Below are positions 34,661 through 45,954 of a stretch of 64,000 nucleotides of DNA, one piece after another. The notes beneath the pieces were generated by a model. That model worked only from the letters and a program-made list of their open reading frames with translations. It was not told the DNA's origin and did not search any database. Origin of the DNA: Pilaira anomala (Eukaryota; Mucoromycota; Mucoromycetes; Mucorales; Mucoraceae). Made by a program: the position numbers and the translations under genes. Numbering within the stretch: position 1 is the stretch's first letter; each line of letters opens with the position of its first letter. The stretch is taken from assembly GCA_025716855.1 (NCBI GenBank), contig JAIXMQ010000005.1, positions 248,001 through 312,000 on the forward strand, given 5' to 3'.

Positions 34661-35233
34661 TTAGTAGTATAAAAGGAAAAGAGTTGAAAAGAAAAGGAAG
34701 AAGAAGAAATAAACAAAAAAAAAACAAAAAAAAACAAAAAAAAACAAAAAAAAGCTATGTCAATTATAGATGGAAAGGAAAGAATTATTAAAAGGAGTAC
34801 ATATTACCCCTACCCATTCCGCCTTTTTTTTAAAGAAAAATGATAACGATTTATAGATATTACCACTACTTCCAGTACACTAAACCTTTTCTTTCCATGA
34901 TAACTCTCACGCAATTGCAAGTAACACATAATGCACTTGTTTGGTTAAAACATTCCTTTTCGCTAAACAGCCATTTAGTCGATTTTGATATATTCTCGGT
35001 TTCTATTTTATTTGTACGTTTTGCATTTAACCTTAAATAAATTTCAATGGGTATATTTATATTTTCTAACCCTCGGGATCACCTTTATTTCACATTTTAT
35101 AAATGGTTCATCTCAATATCCAATATAAATGCGCTGACCAAAATCATCAAAAAACAGTCAAAGCGTTCACAATTAGAAACTTTTTTTTTTCTCATTGTTT
35201 TTTTTTTTTTTTTTTTTTTTTTTTTGAAGCAAG
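34661..35233. promoter_or_regulatory. divergent promoter region, Cys-rich protein / PPC decarboxylase
   Basis: 573 bp between divergent start codons. It contains a short tandem of A-rich units (repeats of CAAAAAAAA, about 34714-34752) and a T28 run (about 35198-35225) ending 8 bp before the plus-strand ATG. Confidence 0.45.
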
Positions 35234-36088
35234 ATGCCAAATATTTTAATTGCAGGAACTGGTAGTGTTGCAGCTGTCAAGATACCTTTACTCGTTAGTT
35301 TATTTAAAAAGGTAAAAATTCTAATTTTTGTTTTTTCAACTTGACCGAACCGGCTAGAAAAAAAACTCATTAAAAAGTAACAGAAATACTTTTTATATTC
35401 TAGGTTCCTAATGTCAATGTAAAAGTAATCTTGACCGAGTCTGCTTATTTCTTTGTAAAGGACGCTACTATTGACTGTCCTGTCTTTAGAGAAAAAGACG
35501 AATGGAGTGTAAGATAATTTTGTTTTGATTTATTTATGCAAAATATATATTAACTTTCTCTAACTAGGAATGGAAAAAGGTATCGGATCCCATTTTACAT
35601 ATAGAGGTATATCATATAAAAAGCTTATTTTCTTTTTTTTAATTAACCAAAAAAAAAAATATGTATAGCTACGTAACTGGGCCGATATTGTAGTGATTGC
35701 ACCGTTAGATGCAAATACTTTAGGGAAAATAGCAAATGGACTTTGTGATAATTTATTGGTTAGAAAGATGATACCATATTTAGAATTATATATATAAAAA
35801 AAAGGGGGCAGGGTAGAAGAACTGACAACCTTTTTTTCTTCTTCTTAGACTTGCGTTTTAAGAGCTTGGGATACTCAAAAACCAGTTGTTGTTTGTCCTG
35901 CCATGAATACGAGTATGTGGAACCATCCTTTCACTGCAAAGCATTTAACTATTCTTCAAGACATACTTGGATTTAAAATCATTGATCCCATTAGCAAGAA
36001 ATTAGCTTGTGGAGATACAGGTCTTGGTGCCATGGCCGAATCTACTTTTATTTCAAATTATGTACTTGATTTATTGAAATCGTCATAA
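35234..36088 (+). CDS. PPCDC: phosphopantothenoylcysteine decarboxylase (CoA biosynthesis)
   Basis: Five exons (35234-35311, 35404-35508, 35568-35606, 35669-35758, 35849-36088) sum to 552 nt, 183 aa, a typical length for monofunctional PPCDC. The flavoprotein fold is evident: MPNILIAGTGSVAAVKIP, HIELRNWADIVVIAPLDANT, LGKIANGLCDNLLTCVLRAW, VVCPAMNTSMWNHPFT and ACGDTGLGAM. The His in HIEL, the Asn in PAMNT and the Cys in ACGD are the catalytic residues known from plant HAL3a. The FMN enzyme converts 4'-phosphopantothenoylcysteine to 4'-phosphopantetheine in CoA synthesis. Unlike yeast Hal3/Vhs3/Cab3 it has no long N-terminal extension or acidic tail, so a phosphatase-inhibitor role is not indicated. 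Confidence 0.95.
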
Positions 36089-36226
36089 AAAAAAAGGCCT
36101 TTCTTGTGTTTACTCCGACCGCATACATACACCAGTTTTGTGTAAGACAATAACAATAAAAACCAACTCTTTATTTTCTTTCTTTTTTTTTTCTTTAAAA
36201 AAAAACTCATTTTAACTTAACTCGAG

Positions 36227-37930
36227 ATGGGGACAAAGATGAGAATGAAAGCAGTTTTTGACTGCTCTGCAGACGAAGTGGGTGAAATATCGTTTCGTCA
36301 AGGAGATATTTTAGTCGATGTTGAGAAATCTGGAGAAGAAGGATGGTTTAGTGGTAGAGTTGAAAATACTACTGAACGAGGTTTGTTTCCTTATAATTAC
36401 GTTGAGCGTATATCGGACCTAACTGCCGACGAAAAGTCTAATCTACCCGGATTTCCTTCCATTGACGCTTTTGAAAAGGCCATGGCTGGTACCAAGGTCT
36501 TAAAACAACCTCCTCCCATCATGAGTCCAAAACCAAAACTAACTATCGCTGCTAATACTAATACTACACTACCACCAACTATTTCCGAAAAACCAATCCT
36601 GTCACCAACTCGTGTTCGTTCGTATTCTACTTCGGCGGCGATCTTGAATAAATCCACAAAACCATTGATTCATGGAAAAGATATTACAGCTTTGGAAAAA
36701 GCCCTCATTAAAGGTCCAAAACCATCCAGTTTAAGATCCAATTCCTTTTCTTCTACCAAGCAATCGAATCTTTCTTCTGCTACTGCTGCCGTTTCTGCTA
36801 ATGGTGGTGGGGTTCCGCTTGTAGGCTTAGCAAATTTAAAACTGGCTAATTCGATCAGTAATGAAGTAGAAGAAGAAGACGATGGATATCAAATGGTCAA
36901 ACCTTCTCAATTACGTCAGAGCAACAATCCTGTTCCCTGGAAAAAACCTATAGAAAAATCTACAGAAAAACCCAATATAGAGAAAATGATAGATAAAACT
37001 GCAGAGAAATCTACTGCAGCAGCAGCAGAGAAGCCATCGAAAAAACTAGTACCGAAACCAACAGAGAAATCAATTAAATTGGATCTACCAGCCTCTAGTA
37101 ATCCCATGCCTCGTTTACCTACTCGACCTGTCTCTACCGCCAATCGAAGATCACGTCATGCCCGATCAACTCCTTCAACCATGGTTGTCAAGGAAACAGA
37201 AAAAGTGCCACCACCCATTTTGAAACCAAAACCTGTACTTTCACAACCTCATCTTCCTCCTCGACCGAGTAGTAATAGCACAAAGTCACGTAGTACATCA
37301 AATCCGCCTCCTCCTATTCAACCTAAACCTGCCATGTCTTCCATCGAGATTTTACTCTCTAAAAATGCCGAGAAAAAGAACTTGGATCATGATTCAGTAC
37401 CATCAAATGAACTCGTCCGTACCTCGAGTCTTACGAAGCCAGTCTATCCCAAACCATCGTCAACATCAACAGCACCCAGTCGACCTAGTTTGGATAGTTG
37501 GCAAACACCGAATGGAGAGAGTAATGTAAAACCTTCAAGTTTATTAAATCGAGCGAGATCAGCTACGAACCCTACAACACAAACTTCAATGGATTGGACA
37601 AGTATGTTGACAAAACCTAAATCGAATAGTAGTGGTATAAAAGAGAATGGACAAAAGATACCACCACCGCCACCACCTTCTCGAGTACCCAAATCATCAA
37701 AAACAGTAAAAGATCGTTATGAGATATTATTTGATATGATTCAAGATGATGGGTATGTGGATGGAGAGACAGCCAGGTTTATTTGGATGAAGAGTAAATT
37801 GTCAAATGAAGAATTATCAACTATATGGAAACAATGTGAACCAGAAAAGGGATTATTAGATAAACAAGCATTTATTGATGGTATGAAAAGAATTGATGGA
37901 TTGTTATTGAACAAACAAGTTGTAATATAA
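36227..37930 (+). CDS. SH3 adaptor with Pro-rich middle and C-terminal EH-like domain
   Basis: Intronless, 567 aa. An SH3 domain occupies about residues 5-63 (MKAVFDCSADEVGEISFRQG, GWFSGRV, GLFPYNYVE). The long central region is low-complexity with many PxxP motifs (PPPILKPKP, PPPIQPKPAM, PPPPPPSRVP) and a short KP/EKS repeat (about 241-285). The C-terminal 75 residues (RYEILFDMIQDDGYVDGETA, FIWMKSKLSNEELSTIWKQC, LLDKQAFIDGMKRI) look like an EH/EF-hand pair similar to Eps15-homology domains. Fungal proteins combining these modules work in endocytosis and actin patches; this is inference from architecture. Its stop codon lies 5 bp from the stop of the convergent Era GTPase gene. Confidence 0.8.
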   Translation: MGTKMRMKAVFDCSADEVGEISFRQGDILVDVEKSGEEGWFSGRVENTTERGLFPYNYVERISDLTADEKSNLPGFPSIDAFEKAMAGTKVLKQPPPIMSPKPKLTIAANTNTTLPPTISEKPILSPTRVRSYSTSAAILNKSTKPLIHGKDITALEKALIKGPKPSSLRSNSFSSTKQSNLSSATAAVSANGGGVPLVGLANLKLANSISNEVEEEDDGYQMVKPSQLRQSNNPVPWKKPIEKSTEKPNIEKMIDKTAEKSTAAAAEKPSKKLVPKPTEKSIKLDLPASSNPMPRLPTRPVSTANRRSRHARSTPSTMVVKETEKVPPPILKPKPVLSQPHLPPRPSSNSTKSRSTSNPPPPIQPKPAMSSIEILLSKNAEKKNLDHDSVPSNELVRTSSLTKPVYPKPSSTSTAPSRPSLDSWQTPNGESNVKPSSLLNRARSATNPTTQTSMDWTSMLTKPKSNSSGIKENGQKIPPPPPPSRVPKSSKTVKDRYEILFDMIQDDGYVDGETARFIWMKSKLSNEELSTIWKQCEPEKGLLDKQAFIDGMKRIDGLLLNKQVVI

Positions 37931-37935
37931 TAAAA

Positions 37936-39419
37936 TTAAAATTTTTTGGTCTTTACTTGAATGAATAACTTAATACGCCTATTGAATGCTTTGCTAATTT
38001 GTTCTCTTGCTTCATCTACTACGTTATTAATCACTCTTCCATTTGTACCAACTACAATCTTTTGTTGACTATCTCGTTCAACGTACACATTTTGATCAAT
38101 TCGAAGTGTACCATCTTTTAACTCGGTCCAGCCTACATTTTCTTGTTTCAACATGTACGGTATATATTGATGTAATCGTTTAAAGAATTGGATACGGATC
38201 ATCTCTTCCACTCGTTTTAAATCTGCCATTTCTGTCTTTTGTTCGGCTGGATAAATCCATGGTTTTGCACTAGATGCATCAAAAAGAATTTTCTAAACAA
38301 TTTTTTTTTTGTTATGAATTCCCATTTTATATATATTTATATCTTTGTGTATATGTATACCTTGATATCTGTAAGTCCTTCTTCATATATGGCAGTAATA
38401 TGTAACGTTTCTTTGAAATGAGGATACCCATTTTTATATCTTTCCTCTACTTCTGCTAACAGTTCACGATCTTCCTCAATTAAATCCATCTATCCCATTT
38501 TCTTTACGTTAGTTTATATGCTCGATTATCTTTTTATTTATCTTTTACCTTGTTGAAAATTAATGTAGCAGGAATACTCAATTCAGAAAGTCTGGATAAC
38601 AAAAAGTCCTCTGTTACACGAGCTTTAGGTTGAAGAGATCTATTCGCATCCACCACGACCAATACTAATGAATAGAGTTTAATGCATAATTACTTTTTAG
38701 TCTTATTCTAAAAACTTACCATGATCTGCCTCATCCAATGCTCTCCAAGAAGAAGTAGAAAGTGTACGATTCATTTGTGCATGATTATGATCCGGAATCA
38801 CACCTGGTGTATCTAAAAACACCACTTGATAATTATCTTGTGAAAGTACTGCCAATATACGTTCACGAGTGGTATGTGCTTTTGGTGAAACACCTGAAAT
38901 CTAAGGGGGGGGGGGATTGTCAATACTTTATATAAATAAATAGATATATATATATATATTTACCTCATCGCCTACAATTTTATTTACAAGTGTTGATTTT
39001 CCTGCATTGGCTGCACCAATAACAGCTACCTTGATTAAATGTGGATTTTCGGGTTGAACAATATCCTTGTTAACCTTGATCATTCTTTCCGTAATACCTA
39101 TTCATCCATTTTAAATTATCTGGGAATACCAAGTATGTTACTTTTTTTGTTTTTTTACCTGCAGGCTGTCTATATTGTATATCCATCTCTTTCCTAATAG
39201 GTTTTGTTACTGGTGTAGAGGGTCTGGGTGCTTTTTTAGGTTTGACAGGTTCGGTTAACGGAATACCTGCACGATGCTTTGCTCGTGTCATAATAGCATA
39301 TGAACGTTGACATTCTATTTTTACTGCGGTCAGTCTTTATTTTGTGTTAGAAACTGAACAAGGATCTTACCTTGACGTGTGAGTAAAAACGCATTTCTAA
39401 AAGTTAAAGTACGATTCAT
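37936..39419 (-). CDS. Era-family GTPase with KH domain, probably mitochondrial
   Basis: Seven exons (39371-39419, 39159-39314, 38964-39097, 38720-38900, 38549-38664, 38361-38489, 37936-38292) sum to 1122 nt, 373 aa. The N-terminus is basic and hydroxylated without acidic residues (MNRTLTFRNAFLLTRQ), a plausible mitochondrial presequence. G motifs follow: G1 VIGAANAGKSTLVNKIVG, G3 VFLDTPGV, G4 NKMD (created at an exon junction). The C-terminal KH domain includes RIQFFKRLHQYIPYMLK and QQKIVVGTNGRVI, the latter a variant of the RNA-binding GxxG loop. Era/ERAL1 proteins bind the 3' end of small-subunit rRNA and assist ribosome assembly, here likely the mitoribosome. Confidence 0.93.
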
Positions 39420-40299
39420 GTCAAATATATATATGTGTAAGAAAGAAAAAAAAATTTAAGGGGCTGGTTGGAAAGAACATGATTGTCAATTCCAGACTGG
39501 CTTTTTTTTTTTTTTGTGACAACTTTAGTTATATTGTCTTACCCAATTAAAATCTATAAAAGCCATTATGCATCAACCTATCTTTGAGAGATGAATGTAT
39601 TTGCGGTAAATGGTTAGTATCTTATAAAAAGAGAGGCAAAAATGGACAAATTTTATTTTGTGAAGATGTACACTGCTATTTAAAAAAAACATGAAAATGA
39701 ATAATTATAAGCTCTTGGATATGTATTATAAAAATAAAATAAAGACAGTTATCTATTAGAGCCTTAAACACATTTTATGGACATATTTTATTATTTTAAA
39801 AAAGATGAAGTTTTGAACATTTGATTGGATAGCATGCTAATCTTTTCAAAAATGGGTGGGTGTGTAACTAGCGCTTTTCATCTGTTCTGTTTACATTTAA
39901 GATACTGGATTTTGACTAAGACTTCGCCCAAAATCAATTATAATTTCAACTTCTTTCCTGACTATTGACGCAGCTTGATATGTAAAAGTTACCACTGCTT
40001 GCTATTCTATCACGGATAGCATCTGTTAAATCCCAGTATTCAGGCCTAGTTCTTTGTAAATATATGACTTTGTTCATTTTAAAAGTAAGGCATAAGACGA
40101 GGTAGCTGCCACAAATGATTGTAAATCCCGATTCATCAATCATTGTATGCACATACATACACACGCATTGATATGTAAAGAATAATTGTAGTTTAAGAGG
40201 TGCTAATTAATACTTATTTTAGCTTCTTTTTATTTTATTTTTTATATTCCTTTCCTTCAAATTAACTTTTTGATTAACTATTTCTATGTTTTACAGGTT
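39420..40299. other. 880-bp intergenic region
   Basis: Between two minus-strand genes. A minus-strand open stretch at 39946-40164 (containing RTRPEYWDLTDAIRDRIA) has slightly coding-like composition but no recognised family, no upstream exon and no good start; it may be a relic. The rest is AT-rich. Confidence 0.4.
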
Positions 40300-41617
40300 T
40301 TAATTCAAAGCCTTTAAAAACTCTGGGTAACAAGTCATTGGATCGTTGAAATCTATATATATATATATATATAGAAAAAAAAGCATTAGCATATATAATT
40401 ATAAATAATGTTATATTTGATATACTTTACCCATATTTACTTCGGGATTACAAGAACATTTATCTCGGAACTCAGGTTCGGTAGGACAATGTGTATAAGC
40501 CGAATGTCTGTAGCCGATATCGTTAAAGAAATGGAACTCATCTTTACGAAGCATTAATGAAGCGGCAATTGAATGTACAGGAGCGTCTCCCCAACGTTCA
40601 TAAAAGAATCCACCCTTCTGATCCAAATAATGGAATAATTTTAAGTAATCGTTGGATCTCCAAAGATCAAGTGAAGCAATCTCGAAATTGGTCCAGAAAT
40701 GACATCCATTGTAACTAGCACCGTTATTATCCGTCACAAAATTGACTAAAGAGTTTTTCTTGTTTGGCCAACGACTAGAGACATCAGGATTTTTAGTACG
40801 GAAATCCATGACTGTATCCCAAAGTGTAGGCACTGTGCCGAGAAATTCTCTAAAAGCAATATTGAAACCTTTTATATATATATATATATATGTTAGTAAT
40901 AGTAATAGTAATAGTATTCTTTTTTTCTTACCGTATTTTTTGCCATTATTTCTCATAAATTTAAAGACATCGTAATCTATATCACAGTAATAATCTACAT
41001 AGGGTTCAATACGCCAATAATAATCAAATTCATCTAATAAAGGATGTCTGAAAAAGAAACCACTTTGGAATCTACATACATGCAGATGATGAATAACTGC
41101 TATATTATTTTATCCAAACAAACAAAAACAAAAACAAAATCTTTTACCTGCACATATGTCTATAAGATTCACTATCAGCATAAGGAATATTTGATTTTGC
41201 CATTTCATTTCTACATTCAGCAGCATAGGTTTGATTGATATAATCTGGGTATCCCCACATTTGGTGATCTAATTTACCGTACTTGGTTACGGACTTAGTA
41301 AGTGCAGTGGTCTTTTCAATAAATTCGGGGGTGAATTCGTCATCATTCAAAAAGACATAAGGGTACTCGAATTTACTATTGAATGTTCTTTCGATCTGTT
41401 CGATAGTAGAAGCGATACCGTCCAACTCACTGTTTCTTACAAGAACAACGAAACATGCCTTTACAGGTGCATCGTTGGTAATGGCTGACATGCCAGTAGT
41501 TGTAGGTCGGGTTGCATAGTCAATAGTAAAGAAGGTTCGAATAGATAATATGACAAGTATAATACCGGCTGTCAAAAGAACTAACGGTGTAGTCTTATTG
41601 CTTTTTAGCCACTTCAT
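40300..41617 (-). CDS. alpha-1,2-mannosyltransferase, KRE2/MNT1 family (GT15)
   Basis: Four exons (41148-41617, 40932-41071, 40431-40868, 40300-40352) sum to 1101 nt, 366 aa. It is a type II membrane protein: short cytosolic MKWLKSNKTT, one membrane anchor (PLVLLTAGIILVILSIRTFF) and a lumenal catalytic domain. GT15 signatures are ACFVVLVRNSELDGIASTIE, YPYVFLNDDEFT, DYYWRIEPYVDYYCDIDYDV, NGCHFWTNFEIASLDLWRS and FYERWGDAPVHSIAASLML. The Glu in HFWTNFEI is the conserved catalytic candidate of the family, along with metal-binding EP.V.YYCDIDYD. These Mn-dependent Golgi enzymes add alpha-1,2-mannose from GDP-mannose to O- and N-glycans. The C-terminus (CYPEFLKALN) is encoded by a small last exon. 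Confidence 0.95.
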
Positions 41618-42489
41618 AATAAAATAAAGAGAAAAAGAGAAAAAAGTAAAAAGAAATCAAGGGGAATCTAAAAATTGGGTGTTTTAAAAAAAAGAAGGTC
41701 CGGCTACACAAAGTCGCCACAATCTGATACAACTTCTAAATAGGTAATTATTGGTAAAGCAGTAACGCCAATGAGTTTTATTCAAAAAGTCTTTAATTTC
41801 TCCCCTCTCTTTTTCTCTTTCTTCTCATTAAGAAAAGTGAAGTATAAAGACTGTTTACATCGTTTAAAAATTGATTGTCGGTTGTACACAGATTAACAAA
41901 AACTAAAGTGTAATCTAAACCATTTTTAGGTATAACGTCATAAAACCTCATTTAATAAAAAGCCGTCTAAAATTGTTTTACAGTTATAAACAAGGAGAAG
42001 CTTATCTCTACTATTAATTAAGTACATATACACCATTCAAAAAATGTATCCTACCACAATACTTTTGTTAGAAGTCGTATGAGTTTAATACTGGTGTACC
42101 ATATGATACATTACAAACAGGTTTATTAATCACTTTTTCTTTTTTTTTTCCCTCTATACTTTTTATCTTTCTTCTTCAAATATAATATGAATATCCTTAT
42201 TTCTTTTTCGTTAATCTTTTGTTTAATTACATGCAAAAGACTGTATCAAGAAATGGACTACTTTGGAACTTGCATAATGCATGGTCTCAATGGTAAATCA
42301 TATCCTTAGCAAATTAATCCATAATAAACGCTCTATATAATGTATATATTATGAAGGCTGCTTTTTTTTTTTTGTGATGTATCAAGAATTAACTATTGCA
42401 CCCCATCTTTTGGTATGTATAAAGCTTTTTTATGCCTCCACAAAAAGAACCAAAAATAACGGCCAAAGACAGTTTCGGATGGAGAATCC
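41618..42489. other. intergenic region upstream of mannosyltransferase
   Basis: About 870 bp, AT-rich, with no supported gene; the right part borders the helicase relic. Confidence 0.5.
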
Positions 42490-43216
42490 GGCCTCGCAAG
42501 GCTTTCACAAAAAGCTCCAAAGATTAATTGCTTCGCAATGCATACAATGTCTGAAGAAGAAAACGATAATTTTAGAGATAATAGCTCTAATGACATACCT
42601 TCAGCTGCTAATGACAATCCAACTTCAGCTGAAGGGTATGCAAGGCCGGATAAAATTAATGATACCAACTTTCATAATCTCTTATCAAAGTTAAATGATA
42701 AGCAAAGAAACTTTTTAAGCCATGCCATCGATCTTGTTAGACACGAAGAAAAAGGTACAGCTACATCTTTTTGTAACTGATGGTGCTGGAGCCGAAAAAA
42801 GTCTATTAATCAAAGTTCTATACCAAGCGTTGATACGGCATTACGATATCGGACATGAAAGAGAACTACAAAAGTCTTCTGTTGTATTTTGTGTGTTTAC
42901 AGGAAAGGCGGCATTTAACATTGGTGGTCAAATTTTGTATTCACTTTTTTATTTTCCACTCAATCACGAGACTTACCTGAATTATCAGCAAGTATATCGA
43001 GCACTATTTCAGTAGAGCTGTCAGAGTTACAAGTAGTGATTTTGGATGAAATTAGTATGATCAGCTTGAGGCAAATGTTGTGGATTGATAGGCGTCTTCA
43101 AGATACCCTTCATGTTAATTTACTTTTTCGTGATAAACATGTATTAGTATTTGGTGATTTCCTGCAATTGCCACCAGTCCATAGTTTTTTCCCAATTGAA
43201 AGAGTGCGCTATAGAT
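42490..43216 (+). pseudogene. truncated Pif1-like helicase relic (Helitron or Pif1 family)
   Basis: Fragments in successive frames spell the N-terminal half of a Pif1-type superfamily-1B helicase. LLSKLNDKQRNFLSHAIDLV precedes a degenerate Walker A (DGAGAEKSLLIKVLYQAL, where GTGKS has become AGAEKS). Then come VVFCVFTGKAAFNIGG, Walker B VVILDEISMISLRQMLWID and motif III VFGDFLQLPPV. At least two frameshifts (near the A-run at 42750-42755 and at about 43010) separate the pieces, and the C-terminal motifs IV-VI are missing after 43216. Helicases with this LDEISM and GDF.QLPPV pattern occur in Helitron RepHel proteins and cellular Pif1. Helitron ends could not be identified, so the origin remains open. 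Confidence 0.75.
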
Positions 43217-44149
43217 GAATTATATACGAATGCTTTACAAATTAGCGTGTTCAACCAATATATCTTTTGATAATAAAAATATACTCTGATGATCCAGTCT
43301 CAGTTAAAGTTTTTAAAAATTGTGTGTCAACGGCCCTAAAATATTCTGTTGACTACAATTGTTGTATCTTTTTATAGTTATAAAAGAGAGGTAACTAACT
43401 AAACAACAATGTTCCCGTATTTCCTACAATATTTATAGAGTGGTCAAATATTTTGTTAAACATATTTTGTTTGATCATAAAAACAGGATGGGCATTTGGA
43501 AAAAAAAACAGAATTGATTCTCGGCAACCTGACCCAATGTTTTCTTTATAACAAATAATGTATATCACACTCAAAATTAGACATTCAAAGTCTAATAAAA
43601 TATTCTTTCAATGGCAAATATCAATACCTCCAGTAGCGTACCTATATTTAATATAGAAATGTTTCTGGGAAAATAATAAAATCACGGAGGACTTATACCG
43701 ACCTTTATAAACAATGGGCACCAAAAAAGGATAACTAGTTAGCTAGTATATTGCATAAAAAATGTTTATGAAACAAAAAAAGAGAAGTGAGAGCTTGTCA
43801 GAGCCCTTTAACTTTTAATATATGCATAGTAGCATTAGGCTTTATTATTATTTTACTACTTCCCAAGTACACATATTTTAAGAGTGTGATAATCACCAAC
43901 AGTAAAGTATTATAGTTATATGTTTTACCAAATGAAATATTCCTAAATCTGCTTGTACCGTGTTTGTAAAGGTGAAAAGTGGACTTTTTGCAATGAAAGA
44001 GAATGCTTTTGCTTGACGTCTCAAAACGGACGGTTCCACCGAAACACCTTTTAGTTGTTAAAACCCAGGTGAATATTTTTTATCTATTGCGCGAATTTAC
44101 ATATTTTTTTTTCTTTTTCTTATTTAAAAACTAATCCTAGGGAAAAAAC
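43217..44149. other. intergenic region upstream of RanBP3-like gene
   Basis: About 930 bp, AT-rich. The first 50 bp may carry further degraded helicase sequence. No other coding signal was seen. Confidence 0.45.
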
Positions 44150-45295
44150 ATGTCTTCTCCATCTGATTCGTTAACTGATTTTGGTATATAAATAAGAGAA
44201 GCATACCCTTTTTTTTTTGTTAAATAGAATATTGACTTGATAATCTATAGAAGAATCTGCTTTAAACAAGAAGAGAGGCAGAGCACAATCTGTCGAACCC
44301 ATTCCTCCCCAAGAAGAAGAGAATGTAGTATGTTACTTTTTTTTTTATTCTTTTATCTCCGTTCACTTTTGTACTCAATCTTCATATTCTTTTATTTAAT
44401 AGCTTTGCACCAACCAAGAAAATTCTACAGTGGTTTCAGCACCTAAAAAGACGTAAAATCAACACATTCAAAAAAAGTTTTTCTTAAAAAAAAAAAGAGT
44501 GAAATTAACTGTTATTTATAATAGTAAACGTGACGATGAAGAAAATACAACCACAGTTAACACTATCCGTAAAAATATGAAGGACATGACAACTGCAGAT
44601 AATAATTTGACAGAAAGCCGAAATAGCGACGATGAAGTTATGGGTACAATCCCTGAAGAGGAGGATAAGCCTGTTAGTTCTTTTGCTAAATTTGGTGGTG
44701 GTGGTAAAGATGATGAAGACGATTGGGGAGAGTTTGCCGAAGAAGAAGAAGAAGAGTCGAAACCTGCTAAAGCAGAGGAAACAGATAAGTCTAAATACAC
44801 CTTTGGTAGTACTTCTGGTTTTGGTACTAAAGGCTGGGCTGCTTCGCATCAAACTATACCCACCCCATCAAAGGTAATTTTTTTTAAAACATGTTTATAC
44901 GTGTATTGACTAACTAAATACACAAAAACAAAATAAAGAAGCAAACTACATTTGGTGGATTTGGAAGCTCTTCTGGATTTGGTGGATTTAAATCTAACTC
45001 CACAACAGCAGAGACTACATCATTCACAAAGGAAACTACTACTTCCGTACCTTCTTTTGGCTCGTTTGCAAAGGCAACCACGTCTCCTTTTGTAGCAGCA
45101 GCAGCGGCTGGTAATGCTTTAAGTACACCAGATTCTCCTACTACCTCGTCTGCTAGCACAGATTTAGATAACGGTAAAGATAACGAACAACATGAAAGTG
45201 ATAATGAATGTAACAATGATACACCTACTGCATTTGGAGAGAGTGCTAAGGTTAAAGTACCTGGAGTTAAACAACAAACTGAAGGTAATATAGTT

Positions 45296-45334
<39 letters not shown>

Positions 45335-45757
45335 ACTTTTAATTATTAACATTATTATTTAGTTACTACAGGAGAAGAGGATGAAGATACCATCTATCAA
45401 ACCAAAGGCAAATTACTTGTTTTGGATACAGCCACTAATAATTGGAAGGAACGTGGTGTTGGTACATTCCGTATTAATATGAAAGAAGAAGACAAAAAGT
45501 TACAAACACGTCTCGTTATGAGAACTGATTCAGTTTTCCGAGTCATTTTAAATTTATTGCTTTTCGAGGGTATGAAAGTATTTATTATGCAAGATAAATT
45601 TGTTAGATTTTCTGGTTTCGAAAAGCAAGATGATAATTCTGAAACAAAATTAGTTAGTTATGCTCTTAGATTAAGTAATCCTACTATCGCAAAAGAAGTT
45701 TGTAATCAAATTAACTCTTGTATTCCTACTTCTTCTTCCTCTTCTGATTCTACATAA
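44150..45757 (+). CDS. RanBP3/Yrb2/Hba1-like nuclear Ran-binding protein
   Basis: Six exons (44150-44183, 44251-44324, 44403-44452, 44525-44873, 44939-45284, 45363-45757) sum to 1248 nt, 415 aa. The N-terminus has a basic NLS-like KKRGRAQSVEP. The middle is acidic (GGKDDEDDWGEFAEEEEEES) and contains FG-type repeats (YTFGSTSGFGTKGWA, TFGGFGSSSGFGGFKS). The C-terminal 130 residues form a Ran-binding domain: TIYQTKGKLLVLDTATNNWK, ERGVGTFRIN, RLVMRTDSVFRVILNLLLFE. Domain order (FG motifs then a single RanBD) matches RanBP3/Yrb2, cofactors that enhance Crm1-mediated nuclear export. RanBP1 is shorter and lacks FG motifs, and Nup2-type proteins are larger, so Yrb2/Hba1 is favoured. Confidence 0.88.
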
Positions 45758-45954
45758 AAAAAAAAAACTCCCCCACAAAAATCAAAAAACAACAACGAAA
45801 ACAAAAAAGACTTTTTATATTTTATTTATTCCATGTATAAAAAAAAAACACGCATTTAATCACAAGCCACTCGACTCAAAAAAAATTAAAAAGTTGCTTA
45901 TTTTTTTTTTTTTTTTTTTTTTTACATTTACTTTTTTATTTATCTTTTATATCT

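Noticed and set aside
39946..40164. Minus-strand frame with RTRPEYWDLTDAIRDRIA
   Set aside because: Composition is slightly coding-like, but no family, no flanking exons and no clear start; kept only as a note.
44505..44852. Minus-strand Ser/Phe-rich frames opposite the RanBP3-like gene
   Set aside because: Antisense shadows of the acidic and FG repeats of the real gene.
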